A DNA stretch of 64,000 nucleotides from an uncultured Bacteroidales bacterium (lineage in GTDB: Bacteria > Bacteroidota > Bacteroidia > Bacteroidales > Bacteroidaceae), in NCBI GenBank assembly GCA_902798615.1, contig CADBXL010000020.1, positions 1 to 64,000 on the forward strand, given 5' to 3'. The position numbers were made by a program, and so were the translations under genes. Below the pieces are notes generated by a model. That model was not told the DNA's origin, searched no databases, and saw only the letters and a list, made by a program, of their open reading frames with translations. This document shows positions 34,648-43,446 of this stretch, in pieces (positions within the stretch are counted from its first letter, which is position 1; each line of letters begins with the position of its first letter).

Positions 34648-36144
34648 TTAGAATGGAGCCTCTACCTGTGTTTCTCCAAATGGAGAATCAAGAGCAGAAT
34701 TTCGGAACTCTCCTCCACCATCAGGTAGCGGAGCAATATTGGAAGCATCCTCTGGATTGGCGAATCGTGTGAACTCACCACGGAAGTTGAGAAGAACAGT
34801 ACCCGTACTACCCTTACGATGCTTGGCTATAATAATCTGAGCCATACCACGAAGATCATTACCTTGCTCGTCCTGCATGATATGATAATACTCTGGACGA
34901 TGAACGAAAAGTACCATATCGGCATCCTGCTCTATGGCTCCAGATTCACGGAGGTCAGAGAGCTGTGGCACCTTTCCGTCAGTACCCGGACGCTGCTCAA
35001 CGGCACGAGAGAGCTGTGAGAGGGCAAGAATAGGAATGTCAAGCTCCTTGGCAAGTCCTTTGAGAGAACGTGATATCATACTGACCTCTTCCTGACGGCT
35101 ATTGAAGTTCATGCCGTTAGCATTCATAAGCTGGAGGTAGTCAATCATTATCATCTTCACGCCCTTCTCACGCACCAGTCGGCGTGCCTTTGTTCGAAGT
35201 TCGAATACAGAAAGGCCTGGTGTATCGTCAACAAAGATAGGAGCGTTGGAGAGTTTGTCAATACGAGCATCAAAACGCTGCCACTCATCCTCAGATAGCT
35301 TACCGCTCAGAATCTTGCCACCAGGAATCTCACACACATTGGAGATGAGACGGTTGACAAGCTGAACGTTGTTCATCTCAAGAGAGAAGAAAGCTACAGG
35401 TATATCATAGTCAACGGCAATATTACGGGCAAGCGAGAGAGCGTAGGAGGTCTTACCCATGGCAGGACGTCCAGCAAGGATGATAAGGTCGGATGCCTGC
35501 CAACCTGACGTTATCTCGTCAAGCTTATAATAGCCAGTAGGAACACCAGTCATACCTCCATCGTTCTGCGAAGCTTTGATGAGCAAGTCCTTTGCCTGAA
35601 GCACAACAGGAGCAATCTGGGTATAGTCCTGACGCATATTCTTCTGCGAGAGTTCGAAAAGCGAGCCTTCAGCCTCCTGCATGAGCTCATCTATATCAGA
35701 ACTTTCGTCAAATGCCTTTCCCTCAATATTGCTGGCATAGTTGATGAGCTGTCGGGCAACATATTTCTGGGCAAGGACACGTGCATGATATTCAATATTA
35801 GCAGAAGAAACCGTACCGGCAGAAAGATCAATAATATAGCCTGGCGCCCCTACCTCATCGTGCGTTCCTTCTTGTTTAAGTTCTTCAATAACAGAAACAA
35901 TATCCACAGGCAACTCACGAACATTGAGTTGCTGTATGGCATGGAATATCTTTTGATGACGAGGGTCATAGAAAGTTTCCGGACGAAGGAGTTCACTAAC
36001 AACGGAAAAGGCATCAACATCAATCATAAGAGCACCAAGCACACGCTTCTCAATCTCTACATTCTGAGGAGGCATGTGACCGAGAGATGTATCTATCTGA
36101 TTCTGCTGACGTTTTGTGCGAGTATTCGACTTTGCTGCTGGCAT
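34648..36144 (-). CDS. dnaB: replicative DNA helicase DnaB
   Basis: A 498-aa hexameric helicase that unwinds DNA at the replication fork. The N-terminal primase-interaction domain opens with PPQNVEIEKRVLGALMID. The RecA-like core has the P-loop GRPAMGKTSYALSLA at about residue 226, FFSLEMNNVQLVNRL, and MIMIDYLQLMNANGMNFNSR. No intein is present and length is normal. A minus-strand -7 box is at 36206-36213. Confidence 0.97.
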   Translation of the reverse strand: MPAAKSNTRTKRQQNQIDTSLGHMPPQNVEIEKRVLGALMIDVDAFSVVSELLRPETFYDPRHQKIFHAIQQLNVRELPVDIVSVIEELKQEGTHDEVGAPGYIIDLSAGTVSSANIEYHARVLAQKYVARQLINYASNIEGKAFDESSDIDELMQEAEGSLFELSQKNMRQDYTQIAPVVLQAKDLLIKASQNDGGMTGVPTGYYKLDEITSGWQASDLIILAGRPAMGKTSYALSLARNIAVDYDIPVAFFSLEMNNVQLVNRLISNVCEIPGGKILSGKLSEDEWQRFDARIDKLSNAPIFVDDTPGLSVFELRTKARRLVREKGVKMIMIDYLQLMNANGMNFNSRQEEVSMISRSLKGLAKELDIPILALSQLSRAVEQRPGTDGKVPQLSDLRESGAIEQDADMVLFVHRPEYYHIMQDEQGNDLRGMAQIIIAKHRKGSTGTVLLNFRGEFTRFANPEDASNIAPLPDGGGEFRNSALDSPFGETQVEAPF

Positions 36145-36205
36145 TTATTTAATTACGAATCACTAATTACTACGAATTACCTTGTTACTATTTTTTTCTG
36201 AAGTG

Positions 36206-36213
36206 CAAAGATA
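36206..36213 (-). promoter_or_regulatory. -7 promoter box of dnaB
   Basis: TATCTTTG on the minus strand, 62 bp before the dnaB ATG. It is divergent to the ispE box at 36308-36315 (TATCTTTG, plus strand). Confidence 0.6.
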
Positions 36214-36331
36214 AGAAAAAATTCCCGATAATACAGACAATACACGGATTTTTTAGGTTAATTTATAAATATCTATGCCAAAGTTTTCAACACTCAATTT
36301 AATTTAGTATCTTTGCATGTGCATATAAATA

Positions 36332-36359
36332 AATTTGTAATTAGTAATTTGTAATTTAC
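36332..36359 (+). repeat. 7-bp-period array abutting the ispE start codon
   Basis: AATTTGT, AATTAGT, AATTTGT, AATTTAC in register, ending one base before the ATG at 36361. It lies just downstream of the -7 box at 36308-36315, so it forms most of the ispE 5' leader. Confidence 0.85.
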
Positions 36360-36360
36360 A

Positions 36361-37212
36361 ATGATTGTTTTCCCTTGTGCTAAGATAAATCTTGGTTTGA
36401 ACGTGGTTGAAAAGCGTCCAGACGGCTATCATAATCTGGAAACTGTATTCTACCCTATTCCAATTACAGATGCCCTTGAGGTGTGTCCCATGGATGACAA
36501 ATATCCTCTTGAGAGCCAATACGACCTGAAGATGAACGGTCCAGAGGCTATGGAATGTCGTGATGAGGACAACCTCGTGGCAAAGGCATTCCGTATGATA
36601 GCAGACAAATATAGCGTGCCAAGGATGCACATTCATCTTTATAAGGGGATTCCTTCACAAGCCGGACTTGGCGGAGGGTCAAGCGATGCTGCATATATGA
36701 TCAGGCTGTTAGATAAATACAGTGACCTCAACATAGGCAATCGACAAATGGAACGCTATGCAGCAAAGCTTGGTGCAGATTGTGCTTTCTTCATCACAGC
36801 CGAACCTGCATACGCTACCGGCATTGGTGATGAGCTAAAGCCTATAGCAAGTGACAGGGAATGCAAGAACTATCTGCAAGGCTACTGGCTGGCTCTTGTG
36901 AAGCCTCCTGTTGCCGTTTCAACCAAGGAAGCATATTCCAACATCAAGCCACGCAAACCGAAGAAATGCTGTCGTGAGATTGTCCTACAGCCTATCGAGA
37001 CTTGGAAGGACGAACTCGTGAACGATTTTGAGGAAGGTGTTTTCTCACTTCATCCTGAACTTGCAGACATAAAACAGGCGCTTTATGACAAAGGTGCTGC
37101 GTATGCCAGCATGAGCGGTAGCGGTAGCAGCATTTTCGGTATCTTTAAGGAGAAGCCTGAAGGGATAAGCGAACTTTTCCCAGAAAGCAAGACATACGTT
37201 ATGGAACTATAA
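36361..37212 (+). CDS. ispE: 4-diphosphocytidyl-2-C-methyl-D-erythritol kinase
   Basis: A 283-aa GHMP kinase that phosphorylates CDP-ME in the MEP isoprenoid pathway. FPCAKINLGLNVVEKRPDGY opens the fold. The ATP-binding motif GLGGGSSDAAY is at about residue 102. MSGSGSSIFGIF is near the C-terminus. Length is normal. It is followed by a Nudix gene. Confidence 0.96.
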   Translation: MIVFPCAKINLGLNVVEKRPDGYHNLETVFYPIPITDALEVCPMDDKYPLESQYDLKMNGPEAMECRDEDNLVAKAFRMIADKYSVPRMHIHLYKGIPSQAGLGGGSSDAAYMIRLLDKYSDLNIGNRQMERYAAKLGADCAFFITAEPAYATGIGDELKPIASDRECKNYLQGYWLALVKPPVAVSTKEAYSNIKPRKPKKCCREIVLQPIETWKDELVNDFEEGVFSLHPELADIKQALYDKGAAYASMSGSGSSIFGIFKEKPEGISELFPESKTYVMEL

Positions 37213-37324
37213 AAAGGAAAAAGTAAAAGGTAAAAAGTAAAAAGTGGAATATCACGCCCAATAGGAGCCATAAAAGGTAATCATACTTTTTATTTTTTAC
37301 TTTTTAATTTTAAATTTTAAACTC
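37212..37324. repeat. inverted pair of 7-bp-period arrays between ispE and the Nudix gene
   Basis: The left arm 37212-37246 has AAAAGGA, AAAAGTA, AAAGGTA, AAAAGTA, AAAAGTG. The right arm 37284-37318 has TACTTTT, TATTTTT, TACTTTT, TAATTTT, AAATTTT. The left arm starts at the ispE stop and the right arm runs to within a few bases of the next ATG. Confidence 0.9.
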
Positions 37325-37325
37325 T

Positions 37326-37832
37326 ATGGACAACCAAAAAGAACTTTTCCCTGTAGTGGATGAAGAGGGCAATGTGCTCGGAAGCATTTCACGTGGGGAA
37401 GCACATAATGGCACTAAGATATTGCATCCTGTGGTGCATCTTCACGTTTTCAATTCAAAGGGTGAGCTGTATCTTCAGCATCGCCCAGAGTGGAAAGATA
37501 TTCAACCAGACAAATGGGACACCGCTACTGGTGGTCATGTGGATTATGGCGAAAAGGTAGAGGATGCTCTTCATCGTGAGGTGCGCGAAGAACTCGGAAT
37601 AACCGATTTTGAGCCAGAGTTCATTTGCAAATACGTATTCGAAGGTGTACGTGAAAAGGAACTTGTCTATGTACACAAAACCATATATGATGGCGAGGTT
37701 AAGCCAAGCGAATCCGAACTTGAAGGAGGCAGATTCTGGTCAATTGAAGAGATTAAGGCTAACATTGGGAAAGGCGTGTTCACTCCTAACTTCGAGGATG
37801 AGTTCATCACCAAGATTCAGCCTTTACTCTAA
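37326..37832 (+). CDS. Nudix hydrolase, IPP-isomerase-like
   Basis: A 168-aa Nudix protein. The Nudix box GGHVDYGEKVEDALHREVRE is complete (G-x5-E-x7-REUXEE). The preceding text (DEEGNVLGSISRGEAH, HLHVFNSKGELYLQHRPEWK, PDKWDTATGGH) resembles the type-I IPP isomerase branch, and it follows ispE. However, many such proteins hydrolyse other nucleoside diphosphate derivatives. The isoprenoid link is only by position. Confidence 0.88.
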   Translation: MDNQKELFPVVDEEGNVLGSISRGEAHNGTKILHPVVHLHVFNSKGELYLQHRPEWKDIQPDKWDTATGGHVDYGEKVEDALHREVREELGITDFEPEFICKYVFEGVREKELVYVHKTIYDGEVKPSESELEGGRFWSIEEIKANIGKGVFTPNFEDEFITKIQPLL

Positions 37833-37842
37833 CATTATTTAA

Positions 37843-37896
37843 ACGCAAAGCCACAAAGACGCAGAGAAAAAACTTTACGGCTTTGCGTCTTAGCGT
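37843..37896. repeat. inverted pair of 8-bp-period repeats
   Basis: The left arm has ACGCAAAG, CCACAAAG, ACGCAGAG (37843-37866). The right arm has CTTTGCGT, CTTAGCGT (37881-37896). Nearly the same sequence is at 7243-7296. The hairpin could also act as a terminator for the Nudix gene, although no clean T-run follows. Confidence 0.85.
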
Positions 37897-37968
37897 TTGA
37901 AAAAAAGCAAAAAATCAAGCAACGAGCAAAAATAACCGCATTTTTTTTGAGTTTGCAATTATTTTTCG

Positions 37969-38090
37969 TATCTTTGCACCCACAAATCAGAGACGGGCAT
38001 CGCTTTGCGAACAAAATGCCCAATTCATTTTTAAACAAAAAAATTATGGACGACTATCACGCGACAAGCACTAATATGTGTAGGGCGTGA
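37969..38090 (+). ncRNA. conserved leader motif (copy 3, corA) with mini-ORF
   Basis: TATCTTTG at 37969-37976 is followed after exactly 7 nt by AAATCAGAGACGGG (37984-37997). Nested stems are GGGC 37995-37998 with GCCC 38018-38021, and CGC 38001-38003 with GCG 38007-38009. A mini-ORF MDDYHATSTNMCRA runs 38046-38090. Downstream, 38107-38118 can pair with 38152-38163, ending 3 nt before the corA ATG. The arrangement suggests leader-based control. Confidence 0.6.
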
Positions 38091-38166
38091 GGCAACCTTC
38101 CCGATAGGCTGATCCTCATACCTTATTATATATTAGTAACCGCAGCAAACTTGAGAATCAGCTAAT

Positions 38167-39093
38167 ATGAAGACTTATTGGAACACCAAAGGTGGACTCC
38201 ACACTATCAATGAGTGGGAGCCCAACTGCTGGATGCAGATAACATGTCCTACCGAAGAGGATAGAAAGATGTTGGAAGAGCGTTTTGAAATTCCAGATTA
38301 CTTTCTGTCTGACATCTCGGATACGGACGAGAGAGCGCGTTATGAGTATGACGATGGTTGGATGCTTATCATCCTCCGTATTCCATACGTCAAGGAGGTG
38401 CGTTCACGTACTCCTTATACTACTGTACCTCTCGGTATCATCCACAAGCGTGACGTTACAATCACAATATGCTACTATGAGACGAATATGATGATTGATT
38501 TCGTCAGCTATCAGCAACGTCGTGGTGAGGGCTTCGTCGATTATGTAGATATGATTTTCCGCATGTTCCTCTCAAGTGCCGTGTGGTATCTGAAACGACT
38601 CAAGCAGATCAACCTGATTATTGACAAGGCAAAGCGTGATATGGATCACAACGTGGATAATGCATCGCTGATTAGCTTGTCACGACTTCAGGACTCTTTG
38701 ACATATTTCCTCACCGCCATTCGTGGTAATGAGACATTGCTTCAGAAACTGAGATTCAAGCTTCAGGTGGACGAGCTTGACGCCGACCTTATCGAGGACG
38801 TAAACATCGAGATGAGTCAGGCACGTGAGACAGCCCGTATCTATTCAGAGATTCTTGACTCTACAATGGAGACATATCGTGGTATCATCAACAACAACAT
38901 GAACACGGTGATGCGAACTCTGACTTCGGTGAGTATCATCCTCATGTTCCCTACCCTCATCTCGTCTCTCTTCGGAATGAACCTGATAAACGGAATGGAG
39001 GAAAAATTCTGGGGATTCCCAATCGCGTTGGCAATTTCCATAGTCGTTTCAGTTGGTTCATGGGCATTCCTCCGCTCCAAGAAACTGCTCTAA
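38167..39093 (+). CDS. corA: CorA-family divalent cation transporter
   Basis: A 308-aa protein with a soluble N-terminal funnel domain and two C-terminal helices. The selectivity motif GMN is in LFGMNLINGMEEKFWG (about residue 270). CorA channels carry Mg2+, Co2+ or Ni2+. ILMFPTLISSLFGMNL and the Trp in EEKFWGFPIA are typical. It stands alone between its leader and a strong terminator. Confidence 0.93.
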   Translation: MKTYWNTKGGLHTINEWEPNCWMQITCPTEEDRKMLEERFEIPDYFLSDISDTDERARYEYDDGWMLIILRIPYVKEVRSRTPYTTVPLGIIHKRDVTITICYYETNMMIDFVSYQQRRGEGFVDYVDMIFRMFLSSAVWYLKRLKQINLIIDKAKRDMDHNVDNASLISLSRLQDSLTYFLTAIRGNETLLQKLRFKLQVDELDADLIEDVNIEMSQARETARIYSEILDSTMETYRGIINNNMNTVMRTLTSVSIILMFPTLISSLFGMNLINGMEEKFWGFPIALAISIVVSVGSWAFLRSKKLL

Positions 39094-39131
39094 ACTGCAT
39101 CTATATTATACAATTTTGAAAGTATTATGAA

Positions 39132-39178
39132 TGAAACTGCAAAAAACGATGATTTATTTTTGCAGTTTCATTTTTTTT
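39132..39178 (+). terminator. rho-independent terminator of corA
   Basis: TGAAACTGCAAAAA (39132-39145) pairs perfectly over 14 bp with TTTTTGCAGTTTCA (39157-39170), followed by T8. Confidence 0.9.
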
Positions 39179-39269
39179 ATCTATATTTGCAAGGTATTTG
39201 TGCCTCTGCAAATTAGAGCATGCACCCAAACTTGTATTTGAACATCGAATCATTAATCTAAAAAAGTAA

Positions 39270-40994
39270 ATGATGGACTCTCAAGAAGAAGAAAAGCGCA
39301 TCTATGCTACCAAGCAGGAGGTGCTCGACCGCGTTAAGGAACTTGCACAGGAAGAAAACCCAAGCAAACAGGAGATTGACCACTTGAAAGTGGCTTTCTA
39401 TCACCTTCTCAATACTGAGCGTGAGGCTCAACAGAAGGCTTACATCGAGGCTGGTGGTGATCCTATGCAGTATGTTGTGCCAACTGATGAAGACGAGCAG
39501 GTCTTCAAAGCCGAAATGACAATCGTACGTGAAAAACGCCAGAAGGCTTTCCTTGCGCAGGAAGAAGAAAAACAGAACAACCTAAAGCGTAAGCTGGAGA
39601 TTATTGAGCGTATCAAGACTCTCGCAACTTCTCCAGAAGAAGCTAACAACGCATATCAGGAGTTTAAGGCTCTTCAGAACGAATGGAAGGAAATCAAGGC
39701 AGTTCCTGCAGAGAATGCAACTGATCTATGGAAGAGCTATCAGCTTTGCGTAGAGCAGTTCTACGACCTTCTCAAGCTCAACAGCGAGGCTCGTGAGTAT
39801 GATTTCAAGAAGAACTACGAGATGAAGACCGCCCTCTGCGAGACAGCAGAGAGACTTGCTGAGGAAGAGGATGTCATAAGTGCATTCCACCAGCTCCAGG
39901 AGCTCCACAGCCAGTATCGCGAAATCGGTCCTGTTGCCAAGGAACTCCGCGACGAAATCTGGAACCGTTTCAAGCAGGCAAGTACTGTTGTTAATCGCCG
40001 TCATGCAGCTCACTTCGAGGCTATCCGCTCTCAAGAAGAGGTAAACCTCACAAAGAAAGAGGAACTCTGCGAGAAGGTAGAGGCTATTGCAAATGCCGCT
40101 GCAAAGAGTTCTTCTGAATGGGAAGAAAAGACCAAGGAGGTCATCGCTCTTCAGGCAGAATGGAAGACCATCGGTTTTGCTCCTCAGAAGATGAACGTGA
40201 AGATTTTTGAGCGTTTCCGTAGCGCATGTGATGCATTCTTCAACGCTAAGAATCTGTATTTCAAGGAACTGAAGGAGAAGTTCAGCGAGAATATCGCAAA
40301 GAAACAGGCTCTCGTTGAACAGGCTCAGGCTCTTGCTGACTCAACCGACTGGAAAGCTACTTCCGATAAGCTCATACAGCTTCAGAAGGACTGGAAGACA
40401 ATCGGTATGGTTCCAAAGAAACTTGGTGATGAGCTATGGAACAACTTCCTCGGTGCTTGCAACAAGTTCTTCGAGGCTCGTAATGCCGCTGGTGCAGGTC
40501 AGCGTAATGAGGAGCATGAGAACCTTGAGAAGAAGAAGGGTATCATCGAGCAGTTGAAGGCTCTTATCGAGAGTGAAGAGGAAGGCATTCAGCAGAAGAT
40601 GCAAGCTCTCACAGGCGAATACAACGGTATCGGTCATGTGCCTTTCCGCGAAAAGGACAATCTCTTCCGCGAGTATCACGACACTCTTGATACTCTCTAC
40701 AAGAAGTTGAACGCTTCAAGTGCCCGTCGTCGTCTGGATAAGTTCAAGAGCAATCTCAAGGATGCTGCTCAGCGTGGTGAGAACGCCGTTAATGATGAGC
40801 GCACACGTCTCCAGCGCCGTTTTGAGACTCTCAAGCAGGAACTTCAGACTTACGAGAACAACCTCACCTTCCTCTCTGCAACAAGCAAGAAGGGTAATAG
40901 TCTTATTGACGAGATGAATCGCAAGATGCAGAAGCTCCGCGATGATCTGGATCTCGTAAAGGCAAAGATTAAGGCAATCAACGAGGCAGAATAA
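39270..40994 (+). CDS. DUF349 repeat protein
   Basis: A 574-aa acidic, coiled-coil-rich cytoplasmic protein. It contains about five copies of a DUF349-like helical repeat of 75-80 residues, recognisable by W-K-x-I/T segments (EWKEIKAVPAENATDLWKSY, QYREIGPVAKELRDEIWNRF, EWKTIGFAPQKMNVKIFERF, DWKTIGMVPKKLGDELWNNF). A tandem ATG at 39270/39273 makes either start possible. The family is widespread and its role is unclear. Confidence 0.88.
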   Translation: MMDSQEEEKRIYATKQEVLDRVKELAQEENPSKQEIDHLKVAFYHLLNTEREAQQKAYIEAGGDPMQYVVPTDEDEQVFKAEMTIVREKRQKAFLAQEEEKQNNLKRKLEIIERIKTLATSPEEANNAYQEFKALQNEWKEIKAVPAENATDLWKSYQLCVEQFYDLLKLNSEAREYDFKKNYEMKTALCETAERLAEEEDVISAFHQLQELHSQYREIGPVAKELRDEIWNRFKQASTVVNRRHAAHFEAIRSQEEVNLTKKEELCEKVEAIANAAAKSSSEWEEKTKEVIALQAEWKTIGFAPQKMNVKIFERFRSACDAFFNAKNLYFKELKEKFSENIAKKQALVEQAQALADSTDWKATSDKLIQLQKDWKTIGMVPKKLGDELWNNFLGACNKFFEARNAAGAGQRNEEHENLEKKKGIIEQLKALIESEEEGIQQKMQALTGEYNGIGHVPFREKDNLFREYHDTLDTLYKKLNASSARRRLDKFKSNLKDAAQRGENAVNDERTRLQRRFETLKQELQTYENNLTFLSATSKKGNSLIDEMNRKMQKLRDDLDLVKAKIKAINEAE

Positions 40995-41013
40995 AAACCT
41001 TTTTCACAATAAT

Positions 41014-41052
41014 AAATGCCGCTTATGGAACAACCACAAGCGGCATTTTTGT
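41014..41052. terminator. terminator between convergent genes
   Basis: AAATGCCGCTT (41014-41024) pairs with AAGCGGCATTT (41038-41048) over 11 bp, flanked by A- and T-runs. It can serve both strands. Confidence 0.9.
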
Positions 41053-41519
41053 TACTTTCTTGTATATTTCTCTGTTACGCTCTCACCTGTATAATAATCT
41101 TTATACTTTAGTGTAAGTGTCTTATTATCCTTGCTCACAGAATACGTGCCCGTCTGTGTAGGAACTTTTATCATTTTCAGCATATCCACTTCACCAACTT
41201 TGCAAGTTGTTACAGTAAGAGTGAGTTTATTACCGTTCGTTGAATACTTACCATCAATTTTAGGTCTGGTAAGTTCAAACCCCTTCTTGATAAATTCATT
41301 AGCAAGAAGTTCATCAGGCACATGAGTAACAACTGCATATTCACCATTCTTCTTGAAGATGCACTCTGCATAGAACCCGTTCTGTTCCTCTGTCAACCAA
41401 TTGCCGACAATTGGGTTATCCGGATCAAGTTCTTCTTCGTCATCACCACATGAGGTAAAAACAAGACCAACACACATGAGCATCAGCACAAAGCCGAGCA
41501 TTGATAATAACTTTTTCAT
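41052..41519 (-). CDS. lipoprotein with lipocalin-like beta fold
   Basis: A 155-aa lipoprotein. The signal MKKLLSMLGFVLMLMCVGLV leads to the lipobox FTSC, followed by DDEEELDPDNPIVGNWLTEE, the usual acidic spacer that directs Bacteroidota lipoproteins to the surface. The rest is beta-strands in a lipocalin-like order (GEYAVVTHV, DGKYSTNGNKLTLTV, GTYSVSKDNKTLTLKY). It resembles DUF4923/lipocalin-like Prevotella lipoproteins. Function unknown. Confidence 0.8.
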   Translation of the reverse strand: MKKLLSMLGFVLMLMCVGLVFTSCGDDEEELDPDNPIVGNWLTEEQNGFYAECIFKKNGEYAVVTHVPDELLANEFIKKGFELTRPKIDGKYSTNGNKLTLTVTTCKVGEVDMLKMIKVPTQTGTYSVSKDNKTLTLKYKDYYTGESVTEKYTRK

Positions 41520-41894
41520 TGCAACGTAATGTAAAAATTGAGATATTAAATAAGAAAATAAATATGTTACTTACCCTGAAATACAGAGAGTGAAAAGTTA
41601 TCCTACTTTAGCAAGTTCTTAAAAACCGAAAGCCAGCCACATAACAGGACAATCCGATAAGTTTTTACAGACGAAACCTGTATTATTAAAATCGGATTGC
41701 AAAGATAAAGAAAATAAATGGAAATGCCAAAAATATCACGATTTTTCAGCGTCTTGAAATTATTTTTTGCAGGAAAAACTTCAGTTCTTAGGGCGGAAAA
41801 AACAAGGGAACGTGAGATTTTTAGGGTGACAAAGTCTTTGTTCTGTTTCTTTTCTTATTTTAATAATCCTCAAACTTTTGAGTCGTACAAAAGT

Positions 41895-41995
41895 AAGTCC
41901 GTTCTAATACCGTTACAAGTCCGTTGTAAGTCCGTTCATCCTATAGTCTCAAGAACGAACAAAAAGCGAAGGCATAGCGAATGGAGAACGAAGGC
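41895..41995. repeat. 11-bp-period arrays (two arm types)
   Basis: The left arm 41895-41938 has AAGTCCGTTCT, AATACCGTTAC, AAGTCCGTTGT, AAGTCCGTTCA. The right arm 41963-41995 has AAAGCGAAGGC, ATAGCGAATGG, AGAACGAAGGC. The region before it, 41520-41890, shows no gene, only a short plus-strand open frame with no family features. Confidence 0.85.
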
Positions 41996-41998
41996 AGA

Positions 41999-42379
41999 AA
42001 AAACTTTTTTACATAAACCCTACACCCCTACATCGTCACTCTATATAACCAACACGAACACAGAGCGTTACAAGGATTTCAAATATACGCTAACCCTACA
42101 CTAACCCTACATCAAACCTACATTTTATGTAGGTAATTGATAATTGATAATTAATAATTTGAATAGTATTATAAGCGTTCAAGTCAAACTAAATTATACA
42201 TTATCCAATATTAATTATCAATTAACCTGAATTCCTGAAAAATTCAGGTTTTAGTGTAGGGTTAATGTAGGGTTAGTGTATGGTTTGACAATATTTGAAA
42301 ACGCTGCAAGTTTTTGTGCATCAACAATTTGCGACACCTATCAATGTAGGGATGTAGGGTTTATGCAAAAAAATTTTTT
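41999..42379. repeat. 380-bp concentric (nested) inverted-repeat element
   Basis: Four concentric layers are visible. The outer inverted repeat is 41999-42034 with 42344-42379 (36 bp, 3 mismatches). A second layer has CTAACCCTACA units (11-bp, 42090-42122) against TAGTGTAGGGT units (42252-42284). A third layer has heptamers TAATTGA/TAATTAA (about 42125-42152) with an AT-rich inverse near 42206-42228. Near the right layer is a hairpin, AACCTGAATT (42224-42233) with AATTCAGGTT (42241-42250). No protein-coding gene is seen. It fills the spacer ahead of trxB's 3' end. Confidence 0.85.
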
Positions 42380-42389
42380 CTGAAGCTAA

Positions 42390-43325
42390 TCAGGCATTAT
42401 TCTGCAAATAATGCTGTGCCTCAAGAGCTGCCATACAACCGCTTCCGGCTGCTACGATAGCCTGACGATATGTAGGATCACAGACATCACCGGCAGCAAA
42501 GACACCCTCTACATTTGTACGAGGTGTTCCTGCAATATTCTTGATATACCCCATTTCGTCAAGATCAATCTGTCCCTTGAAGATATCAGTATTAGGCTTA
42601 TGACCGATAGCAAGGAAGAATCCGTCAATAGCGACATCATACTTCTTTTCATCAGCCTCACCCTTACGATATACGAGATGCATTCCCTCTACACCATTCT
42701 CTCCATAGAGTCCTGTGGCATTATGCTCAAAGAGAATCTCGATGTTCTCAGCATCCTTGACACGCTGCTGCATAATCTCAGATGCACGGAGATAGTTCTT
42801 GCGGACAACAAGATATACCTTCTTGCAAAGTCCTGAGAGATAGAGAGCATCCTCACAGGCAGTATCACCACCACCTACTACGGCTGTTACCTTCTTGCGA
42901 TAGAAGAAACCGTCACAAGTAGCACAAGCACTTACGCCCTGACCGTTATACTTCTCCTCGTCAGGAAGTCCGAGATACTTAGCCTTAGCGCCAGTAGCAA
43001 TAATGACTGTATCAGCCTCAAGTTGCTTATCTCCGTCAATAGTAACGACATAAGGCTTTTTGCTGAAATCAACAGCAGTAACCTCACCATCACGAATATC
43101 ACAACCGAAGCGCTCTGCCTGTTCACGAATCTCCATCATCATCTGATTGGCATCAACCCCCTCAGGATAACCAGGGAAATTCTCAACGATTGTTGTCTGG
43201 GTGAGCTGACCACCAGTTTGCATACCGCAATACTCTACAGGCTGCAGATTAGCACGACCAGCATAAATAGCAGCAGTATATCCGGCAGGACCGCTACCTA
43301 TGATTAAGCATTTTACGTGTTCCAT
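42390..43325 (-). CDS. trxB: thioredoxin reductase
   Basis: A 311-aa FAD/NADPH enzyme that reduces thioredoxin. GSGPAGYTAAIYAGRANLQP opens the FAD domain. The redox pair is CATC in SACATCDGFFYRKK (about residues 135-138). GGGDTACEDALYLSGL binds NADPH, and VFAAGDVCDPTYRQA is the C-terminal FAD motif. Of normal length. It probably supplies thioredoxin for the Bcp peroxiredoxin and others. Confidence 0.97.
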   Translation of the reverse strand: MEHVKCLIIGSGPAGYTAAIYAGRANLQPVEYCGMQTGGQLTQTTIVENFPGYPEGVDANQMMMEIREQAERFGCDIRDGEVTAVDFSKKPYVVTIDGDKQLEADTVIIATGAKAKYLGLPDEEKYNGQGVSACATCDGFFYRKKVTAVVGGGDTACEDALYLSGLCKKVYLVVRKNYLRASEIMQQRVKDAENIEILFEHNATGLYGENGVEGMHLVYRKGEADEKKYDVAIDGFFLAIGHKPNTDIFKGQIDLDEMGYIKNIAGTPRTNVEGVFAAGDVCDPTYRQAIVAAGSGCMAALEAQHYLQNNA

Positions 43326-43352
43326 TTCTTTGTTTTAAGTTAATAGATTCGT

Positions 43353-43421
43353 AAAAAAATAAGAAATAAAAGATATTGACAAAGCTGTTTTTAGTAAACG
43401 ATATCTCTTATTTCTTATTCT
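43353..43421 (-). terminator. long terminator hairpin of the Gpx-like gene
   Basis: About 43359-43377 (AATAAGAAATAAAAGATAT) pairs with about 43400-43419 in inverse order, and on the minus strand a T7 run follows. A loop of about 23 nt separates the arms. Confidence 0.65.
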
Positions 43422-43446
43422 ATTATTTAATTATTTCAAGCAAGAA

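Noticed and set aside
41718-42104. 128-aa ORF
   Set aside because: It runs through the 11-bp and nested repeats, with low-complexity, unprotein-like composition.
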